NCBI GenBank assembly: GCA_945883235.1
Contig: CAMCXF010000008.1
Span: forward strand, 1-64,000
Direction of reading: 5' to 3'
DNA: 64,000 bases
Source of the DNA: Phenylobacterium deserti
Lineage (GTDB): Bacteria; Pseudomonadota; Alphaproteobacteria; Caulobacterales; Caulobacteraceae
Shown: positions 24,765 to 33,667 of the stretch, piece by piece
Layout of the letters: each line of letters begins with the position of its first letter
Position numbering within the stretch: position 1 is the first letter of the stretch
Notes under the pieces: model-generated
What the model was told of the DNA's origin: nothing
The model's input: the letters and a program-made list of their open reading frames with translations, nothing else
Database searches by the model: none
Translations under genes and position numbers: made by a program

Positions 24765-26185
24765 GCGAATTGAAATCACTTCTCAGTCGGCCAGACGCTC
24801 TATCAGCGCGGCTCAAGGTTGGGTCGATAGAGCCGGCTGTTCTCCAGAGGTTTGTCGCTAACATGCAGGGAGACGGGGGTTCGCCGCTCGACCCCGAGCA
24901 GACTGGCGCACTCCAGCGTCGCCTGCACGAAGCGGCGGCGACCAAGAGCGTGGATGGCCTGAAAAGCCGGGACCTACGGGACGCTTGTAAGGTGTTCCTT
25001 CATGCGCCGGAGCCCTTGATCGAGAACGCCGATACAACCGATGCGATCTTTCAGCAGGTGGAAGTTAAAGGACAACGATCAGCCGTGTTTGCACTGGTCG
25101 CCGCCTACATCGATGGCTTCCGCGAAGATGAGCAATTCGCGGCATTCGCAAAGCGGATCCGTCAGCTGCTTGGCCGCTGGGAGGGCCGGCCTATTTCCCC
25201 TTGGCCAGAGCTCGAAAAGTCTACCGGGCTGTTTGACCCGGCGAAATCGCCAAAAAGCCTTGCCGCTGCTGTGCTCGACGGTGGCCGGACACCAGCGGAA
25301 ATCCTTGGTGGGCTTGGCCTCGACACTGTGATCCGCCAGCGTGGCAGGCTCGCCGAGACCGCATTTATTGAGGCGACCAGGATCGTCGCCTCAAAACGCG
25401 GTCTTTCGGCCATCCCGCTGCAAGCGCGGATCATAGATTGGGTGAAGGACGCTGACGGCCGGCTCGTGTTCGCGCGGGCACTTCCCGAGGCCGCTTCTGC
25501 TCTCCTTCTGCCTTGGGCAGACGCCGACCCGCCCCCGGATCACCGCGCGCGCCTGATCGAAGTGCTCCAATCTCTGGGCGGTGGCGACCCAAGGACGAAA
25601 CCTGGAGCATGGCGGCCCGTTCGCGAGCAGGCTCCACAAGCCTATGCCGTGCTGATGCGCTGGCTGACGCGCGCATCGGTCTTTCAGTTCTTTGACATAG
25701 TTGATCGAAGCCTCGCACGTGATCCCGCCGGCAGAACTATGTGGGCCTATCGGCGTCGGTTCTGGACCGCATATCTGCTCGGCGAGGAAGGCGCGCCAAT
25801 GATCGAGGAAGCCTGGGTTGCCTTCGGAAACGAAGGTGCAAGACTGGCGAGACAAGCCGCCAGGGAAAACGCGGAGGCCGGCCTCGCGGCATTTGGCAAC
25901 CAGCAAGACAAGAGCGAAACGCATGCAGCATTGATCATGCGTGTAGGCGATTGGACGGTCGTGGACTGGAGCCATAGCGCCAAGTGCAATTTCTGGCGCA
26001 AGGGAACCAAGGGAGCACCCCAGCTCTACCAAACGCGCTACCCAGCAGGCACCTTGTATAGCGCGCCACACAGCGCAAGCCACTATTCGCCGTCAACCTT
26101 CACATGGCAGAAGAATTTCGCAGAGATCATTGAAGAGAAACGCTTCTTCGTTGAACGTCGTAGCTGGAGGCCAAAGCGTGCGTAG
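24761..26185 (+). CDS. zorC: Zorya ZorC (EH-signature protein)
   Basis: The 474-residue protein is helical, with a C-terminal conserved block MWAYRRRFWTAYL, then HAALIMRVGDWTVVDWSHSA and KCNFW. This is the EH-signature domain found in ZorC of type I and II Zorya. In the studied system ZorC is a cytosolic DNA-binding effector that works with ZorD. It overlaps zorB by 4 bases, and its stop lies within the first bases of zorD. Confidence 0.9.
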   Translation: MSELKSLLSRPDALSARLKVGSIEPAVLQRFVANMQGDGGSPLDPEQTGALQRRLHEAAATKSVDGLKSRDLRDACKVFLHAPEPLIENADTTDAIFQQVEVKGQRSAVFALVAAYIDGFREDEQFAAFAKRIRQLLGRWEGRPISPWPELEKSTGLFDPAKSPKSLAAAVLDGGRTPAEILGGLGLDTVIRQRGRLAETAFIEATRIVASKRGLSAIPLQARIIDWVKDADGRLVFARALPEAASALLLPWADADPPPDHRARLIEVLQSLGGGDPRTKPGAWRPVREQAPQAYAVLMRWLTRASVFQFFDIVDRSLARDPAGRTMWAYRRRFWTAYLLGEEGAPMIEEAWVAFGNEGARLARQAARENAEAGLAAFGNQQDKSETHAALIMRVGDWTVVDWSHSAKCNFWRKGTKGAPQLYQTRYPAGTLYSAPHSASHYSPSTFTWQKNFAEIIEEKRFFVERRSWRPKRA

Positions 26186-29100
26186 GCCCTGGGGAAGCCA
26201 GCAAGCGGCGGGCTCCGCCTTTCGATGTCACCTCGACGGAGACGACATCGTACTTCAGTTGGTCGCAAACGATGTGCTTATAGCGGTCGACCAATGGGCA
26301 ACAATGGCGGCGCACGCCACATCCTCCTTTGCCGATCTGCGAGAAGCCTCGGAGGCCGACGGAGAGCCAACGGTCGTATTCGAACCTACCGCCGTCAGGA
26401 TCCGGCCAGCCGCCCTGGCCCGCATGGACGCGTCGGTTTCTGCCACCCTAAACCTGCCCCCGCCGACCCGCCTCGCGTTAGATCTCAGCCCAAAGGGCGG
26501 GATCCAGGATCCAGGGTTCTTGGTTGCGGCGCGCTGGGTTCGCCCTGGCGGATCGCCAGAGCGGGTTGAGGTGCGCGGAGCGATCCTGAAGACTGCGACG
26601 GGTCTGCAGCGTATCCCTGAACCTCTGTTCTCTCTCTACCGCGCTACCCTGCCGATCGCCGTCCCGATCTCAGATGACGCGGAACGATACAAGGCAATCG
26701 CCGGCCTCAAGGCCCATTGGCCAGAAGACCCGGACCTGCCGGTTAGCAGCGATGCCTACCTGCAGGACCTACGGATCCACTATGCCTCAGGCGTTTCGCT
26801 CAAGCTTACGGAACTGACGCCGACATCGACGACCTTTGATCCGATACTGTTTGGGCCAAAGGCTGTTGCGCACTCCGACGACACCGACCAGGCGCTCGAT
26901 GAAGACCTGGACAGCCTCCTGCCCGAGGCCGCGCAGCGCATCTTTGCGAAGACACGCTTCTACGCCGGCGACGGCCGCAAGTCGGCCTATGTCCTTCGCA
27001 AGGGCGAATACGTCTACGTTGATCCCGCCGTCCGCCCTATTCTTGGAGAAATCCGAAGACTTCAGGGTTCTCCAGAGGCTGAGCGAAGAAAATTCGTCTT
27101 GAACCCCGCAGCAACCCTTCGGGAGCGTCTTGGGACCGAAATCGCCGACAAGATCGGTCTTGAGACACTATTCGTTCAGACAGAACAGTTCTCCGAGCGT
27201 GTTGCTGGCGTTGATGTCTGGCGTAAGCCCGTGCTGCCATGGCTCACTCCGCTGGGGAACAACCGTTGGATCCCGGAGCGCTTTGGCGTGCGGGTCGGTG
27301 ACGACTATTTCGCTGTGCCGGTCGGTTCCACCTTGGAGTTGATTGAGCGGGTCGAGGCCGCACATGCTGCCCAGGCTTCTACCGTTGACGTAAGCGGATT
27401 GCTCAAAGCGCTTGATAGCGATGCGCCGCCCCCTCCGCAGTCTCTTACCGTAAACAATCAGACGCTCACTGCGGTCCAGAGCCTTCGCCCCTTCGCCTCT
27501 ATCCCTGTCCCGAACAGTGACGAGGGCGTGGCAGAGTCGCATCCTGCATGGGACGCGAAGACACAGGGGAAACTGTTCCTGGTCGTGCGGGACAATTTCG
27601 AGGAGGTCGAATACTCCACGAACGATCCCGACGCCATCGACTTGGATGAACCAACGCCAATCCTGCCGCCAGGTGGACTTCGGACACACCTGAAACCCCA
27701 CCAGTATGTGGGGCTGAATTGGCTGGCTCGATGTGCATCTGTGGGGCGCCCGGGCGCTTTACTGGCGGACGACATGGGGCTTGGAAAGACTCTCCAGGCG
27801 ATCGCCTTTATGGCTTGGCTGCAGGAAGAAGCTGCATCCCGCCGCCGACCCGCCGCACCACTTCTGATTGTCGCGCCGACAGGCTTGCTCGGAAATTGGC
27901 AGGCCGAGATCCGCAAACACCTGAAAGAGCCTTGGCTCGGTCCGCTAGTGCAGGCGTTCGGCGGTGATTTGAAGCGGCTTCGCGAAGACTCAGGCCTGAG
28001 TGGGCGAGACATCGACACAGGTCGAGCCGCCCTCGATAGCGGGGCGTGGCGGCAGGCGGGCGTTGTCCTCACCACATACGAGACGCTCCGCGACTACCAC
28101 TTCAGTTTCGCTAGAACCCGCTTCGGTCTCATCGTCTATGATGAGATCCAGAAGCTAAAGAACCCGGCTAGCCAAATGACTCGCGCGGCAAAGACGCTGA
28201 ATGCGTCTTTCGTCCTGGGGATGACAGGGACGCCGGTGGAAAACAGGCTGCAGGACCTTTGGTCCCTTATGGATGTCATCGCGCCAGGTCTGCTTGGTTC
28301 CAGCCGGGATTTTGAGAAGCGCTACCCCGCTGAAGACCGTGCGGGATTGGCAAACCTAAAGTCGCTCTTGATGGACGGTGATCTCAAAAAGCCATCCTTC
28401 ATGGTGCGACGCCTCAAGTCGGATGCCCTGGAGGGACTGCCAAAGAAAACGGTGGTGCCCTACCAAGTCGAAATGCCCCCGGCCCAGGCCCAGGCCTCCA
28501 AGGACGTCGTGGTTCGAGCGGCAGCTGCCGCGGCGTCGGGGACGCTCGGCAAGGGAGGCATGTTGACCTTCCTGGCAGCCATGCGCGGTGTCTCCCTTCA
28601 CCCTCGGGGTCCAGGCGAGCCGATCGGTGATCTCGCGGGCTTCGCCTCGGATTCAGCGCGAATTGAAAGCACGCTGAAGGTACTCGATGCCGCAAGCCTG
28701 AAGAACGAGAAGGTCCTTGTTTTCGTCGAGGATCTCGCAATGCAGGACCGTTTCGCAGAGGTGGTTCAAGCTCGGTATGGTCTTCCGAGGCGTCCGATGC
28801 GGATCAATGGCGGCGTTCCAGGCCTTTCGCGGCAAAAAATGGTGGATGAATTTCAATCCGAGCCCAACCGCTTCGACGTGATGGTCTTGTCGCCGAAAGC
28901 AGGCGGGGTTGGCTTGACCATCACGGCGGCCAACCACGTCGTACATCTATCGCGCTGGTGGAACCCGGCGGTAGAAGATCAGGCAACTGATCGTGTTTAC
29001 AGGATCGGCCAGACCAAGGAGGTCTTCGTCCATATCCCGCTAGCGGTGCATCCGGACCCTTCGCTGCGCCAATCCAGTTTTGATTTGCGGCTCAATGATC

Positions 29101-29834
29101 TTATGGATCGAAAGCGCGCCCTAACGCGAGACCTGTTCCTTCCGTCGGAGGCGAACGACGCAGACCTTACTGGACTGTTCGAAGATGTTTCTCTGGCGCG
29201 GCCAATTGCGCCAGCGGACGATATGTCTGATGGGAGCGAATTATCTTCTCGCGAGCGAGCAGAGGGACCGGTCGAGGCCACGCCAGCGACAACTACCCCC
29301 TCAGGACCTCAGCCCCGCCGATTATTGACTCTTCCCGCGTTCATCGAGCGGACTGGCGCACGCGTGTGGGTTAGAGGCCCGGGTGAGCCTCGACCGACCG
29401 ATGAAATTCTGGCGATATTCAGCAACAAGGTGATAAATCGAGCGACGATCAGCGATCCATATGCCTTGGCTTCGTCATCAGCGCGGTTAGCGCAGATCAA
29501 GTTTGCTTCTGATCTCGCCGGGGTATCGAATCTCAAGTCTATAGTGGTGGAGTACGCACCAGAAGCCGGCGACGACCTGGACGACTCCCACGCGCGTAGA
29601 GATATCGGGGCACTGTTCGCCACATCCGCGGCAGCCCGAAAGGGAGCTACTTTTTCAGTTGTGCGCAGGCCTCGACGTCATGGCACCGACGACTTCCACG
29701 ATCGGCAAGTAACGCTTGAGATCGTTCATGCCGGCGGCGCTGCCAGGTCGCATACCCTCCTAATCGGCCGCGGCCTTTCGGCGCTCTACGAGGAGCGTTG
29801 GCAGTGTTCTGTGAGTTATGCGCCGCCGTCCTGA
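26178..29834 (+). CDS. zorD: Zorya ZorD (SNF2-family helicase effector)
   Basis: From the GTG at 26178, which overlaps the zorC stop by 8 bases, the product is 1218 residues. The SNF2 core starts near residue 510: LADDMGLGKTLQ (Walker A), IVYDEIQKLKN (DEAH-type box), GMTGTPVENRLQDLW, then AGGVGLTITAANHVVHLSRWW and DRVYRIGQTKE. A long N-terminal region (1-500) precedes it. After the helicase is a further ~170-residue domain (ISDPYALAS, DFHDRQVTLE, LLIGRGLSALYEE) resembling MIT_C/phospholipase-D-like folds. No obvious Mrr-type PD-(D/E)xK motif was seen. Presence of zorC and zorD makes this type I. Confidence 0.93.
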   Translation: MRRPWGSQQAAGSAFRCHLDGDDIVLQLVANDVLIAVDQWATMAAHATSSFADLREASEADGEPTVVFEPTAVRIRPAALARMDASVSATLNLPPPTRLALDLSPKGGIQDPGFLVAARWVRPGGSPERVEVRGAILKTATGLQRIPEPLFSLYRATLPIAVPISDDAERYKAIAGLKAHWPEDPDLPVSSDAYLQDLRIHYASGVSLKLTELTPTSTTFDPILFGPKAVAHSDDTDQALDEDLDSLLPEAAQRIFAKTRFYAGDGRKSAYVLRKGEYVYVDPAVRPILGEIRRLQGSPEAERRKFVLNPAATLRERLGTEIADKIGLETLFVQTEQFSERVAGVDVWRKPVLPWLTPLGNNRWIPERFGVRVGDDYFAVPVGSTLELIERVEAAHAAQASTVDVSGLLKALDSDAPPPPQSLTVNNQTLTAVQSLRPFASIPVPNSDEGVAESHPAWDAKTQGKLFLVVRDNFEEVEYSTNDPDAIDLDEPTPILPPGGLRTHLKPHQYVGLNWLARCASVGRPGALLADDMGLGKTLQAIAFMAWLQEEAASRRRPAAPLLIVAPTGLLGNWQAEIRKHLKEPWLGPLVQAFGGDLKRLREDSGLSGRDIDTGRAALDSGAWRQAGVVLTTYETLRDYHFSFARTRFGLIVYDEIQKLKNPASQMTRAAKTLNASFVLGMTGTPVENRLQDLWSLMDVIAPGLLGSSRDFEKRYPAEDRAGLANLKSLLMDGDLKKPSFMVRRLKSDALEGLPKKTVVPYQVEMPPAQAQASKDVVVRAAAAAASGTLGKGGMLTFLAAMRGVSLHPRGPGEPIGDLAGFASDSARIESTLKVLDAASLKNEKVLVFVEDLAMQDRFAEVVQARYGLPRRPMRINGGVPGLSRQKMVDEFQSEPNRFDVMVLSPKAGGVGLTITAANHVVHLSRWWNPAVEDQATDRVYRIGQTKEVFVHIPLAVHPDPSLRQSSFDLRLNDLMDRKRALTRDLFLPSEANDADLTGLFEDVSLARPIAPADDMSDGSELSSRERAEGPVEATPATTTPSGPQPRRLLTLPAFIERTGARVWVRGPGEPRPTDEILAIFSNKVINRATISDPYALASSSARLAQIKFASDLAGVSNLKSIVVEYAPEAGDDLDDSHARRDIGALFATSAAARKGATFSVVRRPRRHGTDDFHDRQVTLEIVHAGGAARSHTLLIGRGLSALYEERWQCSVSYAPPS

Positions 29835-30115
29835 CACCTTCGGCTATCTAGGCCCAGAAGCGACAGAACTTGGAGTGTTTTAACCCCGTTCACTTTTTTG
29901 GGGGAAGAACATTCGGCCACGTTCGATTTCATTGGCTAGCGGAAATCGACGTGAATGTGGTCATCGTGACGGGCAGCAGCGCAGCCAGCGAAGCGAACCT
30001 TATTCGCTGTTTTCAATCCAAGCCGAGATTTCAAATGTGGTTCGATGAAAACCCGCCTCACATCCTTCTAAACGATTAGGCTTCGGATGAGCTTTGCAGT
30101 GCGCGCATCATCTAA

Positions 30116-30697
30116 TCACCAGGAACGCGATTGGGGTGGGTCCAGACGTTCAAAACTATTTCTTGGTCCTCGGTGGCCGGCACACACGCGGTCCTTTGGG
30201 TCCCTCGGTGGCTCATAAGCGCCGAAGCCTGGCTCCTCTGGAAGCGGCGACGGAGGCGGGGCAGAAAGCGGGCGGTCGCTGCTGGTTTCGTAAAACAATG
30301 CGAGGTCAATTTCGCGTCCGTCGCCGTGACTTCTATGTGGGCGCATAGGGACCACGCCGCTGGGCCATGATGCATCCATGTACAAAATTATGCTGCCCGG
30401 GTAGGCGCGTGAGAAATCGTTAGCAGCGGCCAAAAGCACTCGATATGCCTTTGGCGTTACGAAATGGCGGTTTCGCCCGCAATAGTAGCGCACGGAAACC
30501 GGACGTAGTGGCCCTGTTGCGCCGCACGGCAGCGGCACCAGCCCAATCGGGCTAGGGGTGGTGTTTGGTCCGCGATATGGGGGGCGAGCCGTTTTCTCGG
30601 GTGCGCCTTGGTGGGACTTACCTGAGAGCGGGAAATTGCATCCGGCCGCGGTGATCACGAAAAGGAATGCGGCCATGAGCTGGAGGCTTCGGGTCAA
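30116..30697 (-). CDS. Lipoprotein with LAS/M15-like peptidase motif
   Basis: The preferred start is TTG 30697, with AGGAG at good spacing (the frame is open to 30751). The N-terminus is a lipoprotein signal (LMAAFLFVITAAGC, lipobox Cys). The middle has FVTPKAYRVLLAAANDF and ends PHRSHGDGREIDLALFYE, which resembles the His/Asp zinc-binding motif of murein endopeptidases and D-Ala-D-Ala peptidases. A Pro-rich tail follows. It is probably a cell-envelope peptidase, though the second metal ligand set is not obvious. Confidence 0.6.
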   Translation of the reverse strand: MTRSLQLMAAFLFVITAAGCNFPLSGKSHQGAPEKTARPPYRGPNTTPSPIGLVPLPCGATGPLRPVSVRYYCGRNRHFVTPKAYRVLLAAANDFSRAYPGSIILYMDASWPSGVVPMRPHRSHGDGREIDLALFYETSSDRPLSAPPPSPLPEEPGFGAYEPPRDPKDRVCAGHRGPRNSFERLDPPQSRSW

Positions 30698-30886
30698 TGG
30701 CGCGAACTCCTGTCCAGGCACTATCGTCTGTTGATCGCCCCGGTGTTGCAAGCGTGACCTTGGGTTGATGATTGGATCTGTATGAGTGCGGTCATCTGTC
30801 CTCCCGGCGCGAACGAAATTTGAGCTGGCACCTAACGCCCCGCTCGACGCCTGAATGAGGGAAATTCCTGTTCGCCCGGTCTAAGA

Positions 30887-31105
30887 GTCTGACTCATAAT
30901 GTTCGTCCATGAAATCATGGGGTTGTGAGTTGGCGCAGTGATCAGCGTGTCGGTAGGCGGCCAGAACTGGGGTACGAGAATTTCCGTGGTGCGTTATGGG
31001 GTTGTCGCCGATCGCATCGTTCAGTGTCCCACGCCGAGGCGGGATTTTGCGGTGCCTTGCCGCTGGCAAGCTACTGATATGACTCAACATCATTATGGGT
31101 CAGAC
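30887..31105. repeat. Possible MITE: 15-bp inverted repeats 219 bp apart
   Basis: GTCTGACTCATAATG at 30887-30901 and CATTATGGGTCAGAC at 31091-31105 are inverted copies with one mismatch. The DNA between has no convincing gene. The spacing and ends look like a small non-autonomous transposon, but no target duplication was confirmed. The rest of 30752-31155 holds nothing recognised. Confidence 0.4.
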
Positions 31106-31155
31106 ACTAAGGTTGGGAATTAGGTCAACACCAGCAAACTGATGGGAGTTCTCGA

Positions 31156-31314
31156 ATGACGGAGGAACAGGAGATCCGAGTGATTGCGCTCGAGCAAGCG
31201 GTCAAAGCTATGGCTGGGCTCCGTGACCAATCAAACTACCAAGAAAGCTTGATTGTTCATTCGGCTGAACGGTTTGAAATTTTTATTAAAGGAGGAATTT
31301 ATTTCGATGACTAA
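31156..31314 (+). CDS. Small hypothetical protein (52 aa)
   Basis: A short frame begins MTEEQEIRVIALEQAVKAM and ends FIKGGIYFDD. The only start support is GGGAGTT upstream. Its last codons overlap the next small gene, which has its own strong AGGAGG ribosome binding site inside this one. The acidic helical N-terminus is consistent with a small phage- or plasmid-type protein. No family recognised. Confidence 0.45.
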   Translation: MTEEQEIRVIALEQAVKAMAGLRDQSNYQESLIVHSAERFEIFIKGGIYFDD

Positions 31315-31393
31315 GAAATACGATCTGTCGGTCAAGACCGGCGAGTACACCGACTCCAGCGGTGCCACCAAGGGCCGCTATCAAAATTTCTAG
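31307..31393 (+). CDS. Truncated small protein near attR
   Basis: Behind AAAGGAGGAAT, a very strong ribosome binding site, an ATG opens MTKKYDLSVKTGEYTDSSGA and then TKGRYQNF before a stop. The opening matches a family of small proteins of mobile elements that normally continue after a KGRWxNxG motif. No continuation was found in the other frames, so it looks truncated at 28 residues by the element end or by a deletion. Confidence 0.45.
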   Translation: MTKKYDLSVKTGEYTDSSGATKGRYQNF

Positions 31394-31712
31394 AGGCTTA
31401 CGGGCGTCGGGTTTGAAGGCACCACCGCCCTCTGATTTCGATCACCAAACCTAACCTCAAAACTCGAGGCTGGCGGTGTAGTATCTATTATTGACCCCGC
31501 CCCTGGTTTGGAAAGTGCCTCCCTGGGGGGGTCTGGTTTATGAAACCGCCGGTCCGGTACTATTTCAGCGACGGTAAAGGCGGTTGATTTTTTTGGTCGA
31601 GGCGACGCCTCTTAACTCCAAGCCCGCAACCATACGACTTTGCTTCGCTTGGTACCTATACGGTACCTCAGCAAACAGGAATCGCGCCAAGATTCCGCTA
31701 AGTCATTGAAAT
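31394..31712. other. Non-coding right end of the island
   Basis: About 320 bases without a credible gene. It holds the GGTACCTATACGGTACCT repeat at 31651-31668 that mirrors the copy near attL, and G- and T-rich runs. It is probably the right-arm attachment region for the integrase and excisionase. Confidence 0.5.
31651..31668. repeat. Candidate integrase arm site, right end
   Basis: GGTACCTATACGGTACCT lies 45 bp inside attR and matches the copy at 4889-4906 in 16 of 18 positions, same orientation. Each copy contains two GGTACC half-sites. The role is inferred from placement. Confidence 0.5.
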
Positions 31713-31762
31713 ATTGGAGCGGGCGAAGAGATTCGAACTCTCGACCCCAACCTTGGCAAGGT
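31713..31762. repeat. attR: 50-bp core inside the intact tRNA-Gly
   Basis: Exact copy of 4700-4749. It begins two bases outside the tRNA 3' CCA and runs through the anticodon stem-loop, so the element restores the tRNA when it integrates. Confidence 0.9.
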
Positions 31763-31789
31763 TGTGCTCTACCACTGAGCTACGCCCGC
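31715..31789 (-). tRNA. tRNA-Gly (anticodon GCC)
   Basis: Read on the minus strand, the gene starts GCGGGCGTAGCTCAGTGG, has an anticodon loop TTGCCAA, a T arm GAGAGTTCGAATCTC, and ends CGCCCGCTCCA with the CCA encoded. All cloverleaf stems pair. Its 3' end faces the island and supplies the attachment core. Confidence 0.97.
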
Positions 31790-31879
31790 GCTCCGTAGGG
31801 GAAAAACGACCCCAAATGCGAGAGGCGGCTATATGGCAGAGGCCCTCAGGCTTTGCAAGCCGGGCGGTGCGCCAATCCC

Positions 31880-32638
31880 TCAGCCACGCTTGGGGGTCTT
31901 CAGTTTTCGCTTGTTGACGTGGCCTTCGGGGTTAGGGGCGTCGACCTCTTCCGGGAACTCGCCCTTGAAGTAATAACGTTGCCAGGCGGCCTTGGTAGCC
32001 TCGGGGTCACCGCGGAAGATCTTCTGGTTGAACTCGGACCGGTGCTTTTCCCAGACGTCGTACTGGTGGCGCAGCTCGGGGTCGGAATCCATGCGGCGGA
32101 TCACCGGCTGGATGTCGTGCAGCATCTTGTCCTGCACCAGGGTGATGAAACAGAACGGCTCGCCCTTTTCGAAGCGGACCTTGCCCGGCCGGGTGAACAG
32201 CCAGTTCATGGTGAAGGGGAACGGCAGCCAGTCGGTTTCCACCACCCCTGCCAGCGCCTGGATGCCGTCCTTGGGGGCGTTGGGCGGGCCCATGGCCATC
32301 ATCGACCAGCCGGGCGGCGTGCGGAACAGGTAGCCGGGGTGCATCGTCAGAACCCCGTGGCTGAAGTGGCTGGTGGCCAGACGGTGAAAGTCGGGGTTGG
32401 GATAGTCCGGCTTCAGCGTGATGTCGGCCTGCATCGGGCCGCCGTTCCACTCGGCACTGAAGGCCATGGGGGTGAGGATCTCCCACCCCGATGAATTGGC
32501 CATGTTCAGCGGCAGGCAGCGATAGGGGTGGCGCGAGGTGAAGCTGTCCATCCAGGCCCGCTGCGGGCGGCCCGGCACGATCTCGGGCGGGCGTTCGGTG
32601 GTGGGGAAGCACTCGAGTTCCATGCGAGGTTGGGTCAT
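31880..32638 (-). CDS. DUF6065 family protein
   Basis: The 252-residue protein (MELECFPTTERPPEIVPGRP, then YRCLPLNMANSSGWEIL and GYLFRTPPGWSMM) matches the DUF6065 pattern. It is soluble with many aromatic and Pro residues. The family lacks a proven function. It is the first core gene right of the tRNA and is transcribed towards it. Confidence 0.75.
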   Translation of the reverse strand: MTQPRMELECFPTTERPPEIVPGRPQRAWMDSFTSRHPYRCLPLNMANSSGWEILTPMAFSAEWNGGPMQADITLKPDYPNPDFHRLATSHFSHGVLTMHPGYLFRTPPGWSMMAMGPPNAPKDGIQALAGVVETDWLPFPFTMNWLFTRPGKVRFEKGEPFCFITLVQDKMLHDIQPVIRRMDSDPELRHQYDVWEKHRSEFNQKIFRGDPEATKAAWQRYYFKGEFPEEVDAPNPEGHVNKRKLKTPKRG

Positions 32639-32715
32639 CGGTGCGGACGGGCTCCTTCTTGCCCTATATCCATAGGCGGCACGTCATCGCCCCGTCCAGC
32701 GCAGGCAAAGAAAAA

Positions 32716-32741
32716 CCCCGGCTGCCTCGAGGCAGCCGGGG
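32716..32741 (-). terminator. Rho-independent terminator of PEP-CTERM gene
   Basis: A perfect 11-bp stem (CCCCGGCTGCC with GGCAGCCGGGG) and a TCGA loop are followed on the minus strand by five T. It lies 22 bp beyond the stop of the minus-strand gene at 32763. Confidence 0.9.
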
Positions 32742-32762
32742 TCAATCTTCAGGCGTAACCGT

Positions 32763-33491
32763 TTAGGCGACCGCAGAGCGCCGACGGCGAAGCATCACGC
32801 CGGCCGCGCCGAAGCCCATGATCATCATGGCCCAGGTGGCGGGCTCGGGCACCGCGACGCCAGCGAGCTTGTCGAACTCGAAGGAGTTGCCGCCGGACGA
32901 GAACTCTATCTTACTCACGACATCACTGCCGAAATCATAGATCACCGTCGTTCCAAACGTCTGAGCGCCGTTGCCAACCTGGATGCCCGGGCCACCCCAG
33001 ATGTTGACCCCGGCCAGCGAGATATCGCCGCTGGCGGTGTAAAACTTGAAGTTCAGCGTGTTGTTGAAGCCGATGCCGCCAGGGCTTCTTGAGTCCGGGG
33101 AGCCCATGTAGAAGCTGAACTTCCTTAGACCCTGCAGCGAGGTCAGAGTAGCTTTGCCGCCGCTCTCGACGGTTTCATAGAAGTCGCCTGCCACGCCGTT
33201 GTTCAGCGGCGGGGGCGCGCTCTTTCCCGAATCCAGGCCGGCACCGCCGTCGCGGGTGTAGGCTTGTTGCACATCCTGGGTGAACGTGAAGCCCGGGGCC
33301 AGATCATTGATCGTGCCACCCTTACTGTCACTGATTCTGGTGAAGGGACCGATGCTGTTGAAGTCAGTGATCAGCGTGAAGCCGGTCGGCAGGGCATTCC
33401 CCACTTGGTTGGTAATTGTCAGAGCCGATGCGGTGGTGGCGGAAAGCGCCAGCGCGGCTACCGCGGCCGCAACGTATTGAATCCTGATCAT
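32763..33491 (-). CDS. PEP-CTERM sorting domain protein
   Basis: From the ATG at 33491 (MIRIQYVAAAVAALALS, a signal peptide) the product is 242 residues. It ends with VPEPATWAMMIMGFGAAG, a membrane helix and an RRRR tail: the PEP-CTERM signal used for exosortase-dependent export. The middle is a Gly/Ser/Thr-rich beta-type domain of unknown role. No exosortase gene lies in the window. An open stretch upstream of 33491 lacks a ribosome binding site and was not used. Confidence 0.85.
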   Translation of the reverse strand: MIRIQYVAAAVAALALSATTASALTITNQVGNALPTGFTLITDFNSIGPFTRISDSKGGTINDLAPGFTFTQDVQQAYTRDGGAGLDSGKSAPPPLNNGVAGDFYETVESGGKATLTSLQGLRKFSFYMGSPDSRSPGGIGFNNTLNFKFYTASGDISLAGVNIWGGPGIQVGNGAQTFGTTVIYDFGSDVVSKIEFSSGGNSFEFDKLAGVAVPEPATWAMMIMGFGAAGVMLRRRRSAVA

Positions 33492-33667
33492 ATCCCTGTT
33501 CCCGATCTCGGCCGTCCCACGACAGCACCCTATGTGGCGAAGATTTACATTAACCATTTCGAACGCGCGACTCTGTTCGCCTAACGGGGGAATCTAGATT
33601 TTCGGCTACAACCCATGGACAAGTCCGCAGGCTCGCCACTGCCGCCGCGGTTCGCTATGGCAGGGCG

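Larger units (their letters stand above)
4700..31762. mobile_element. 27-kb tRNA-Gly-integrated defence island / satellite-like element
   Basis: The element is bounded by an exact 50-bp direct repeat (4700-4749 and 31713-31762) corresponding to the 3' part of tRNA-Gly(GCC). A tyrosine integrase lies 189 bp inside the left repeat. Between the repeats are satellite-phage-like replication and regulation genes, an IS, a methyltransferase-helicase-nuclease operon, a Zorya operon and many unknown genes, while the DNA right of the tRNA is ordinary core genome. Excision between the repeats would release a ~27.0-kb circle and leave the tRNA intact. No capsid, tail, portal, large terminase or conjugation genes were seen, so movement by itself is unlikely. 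Confidence 0.88.

Noticed and set aside
29951-30079. Short GTG frame of 42 codons after zorD
   Set aside because: No ribosome binding site of note and no family. The 29835-30115 gap is reported as having no supported gene.
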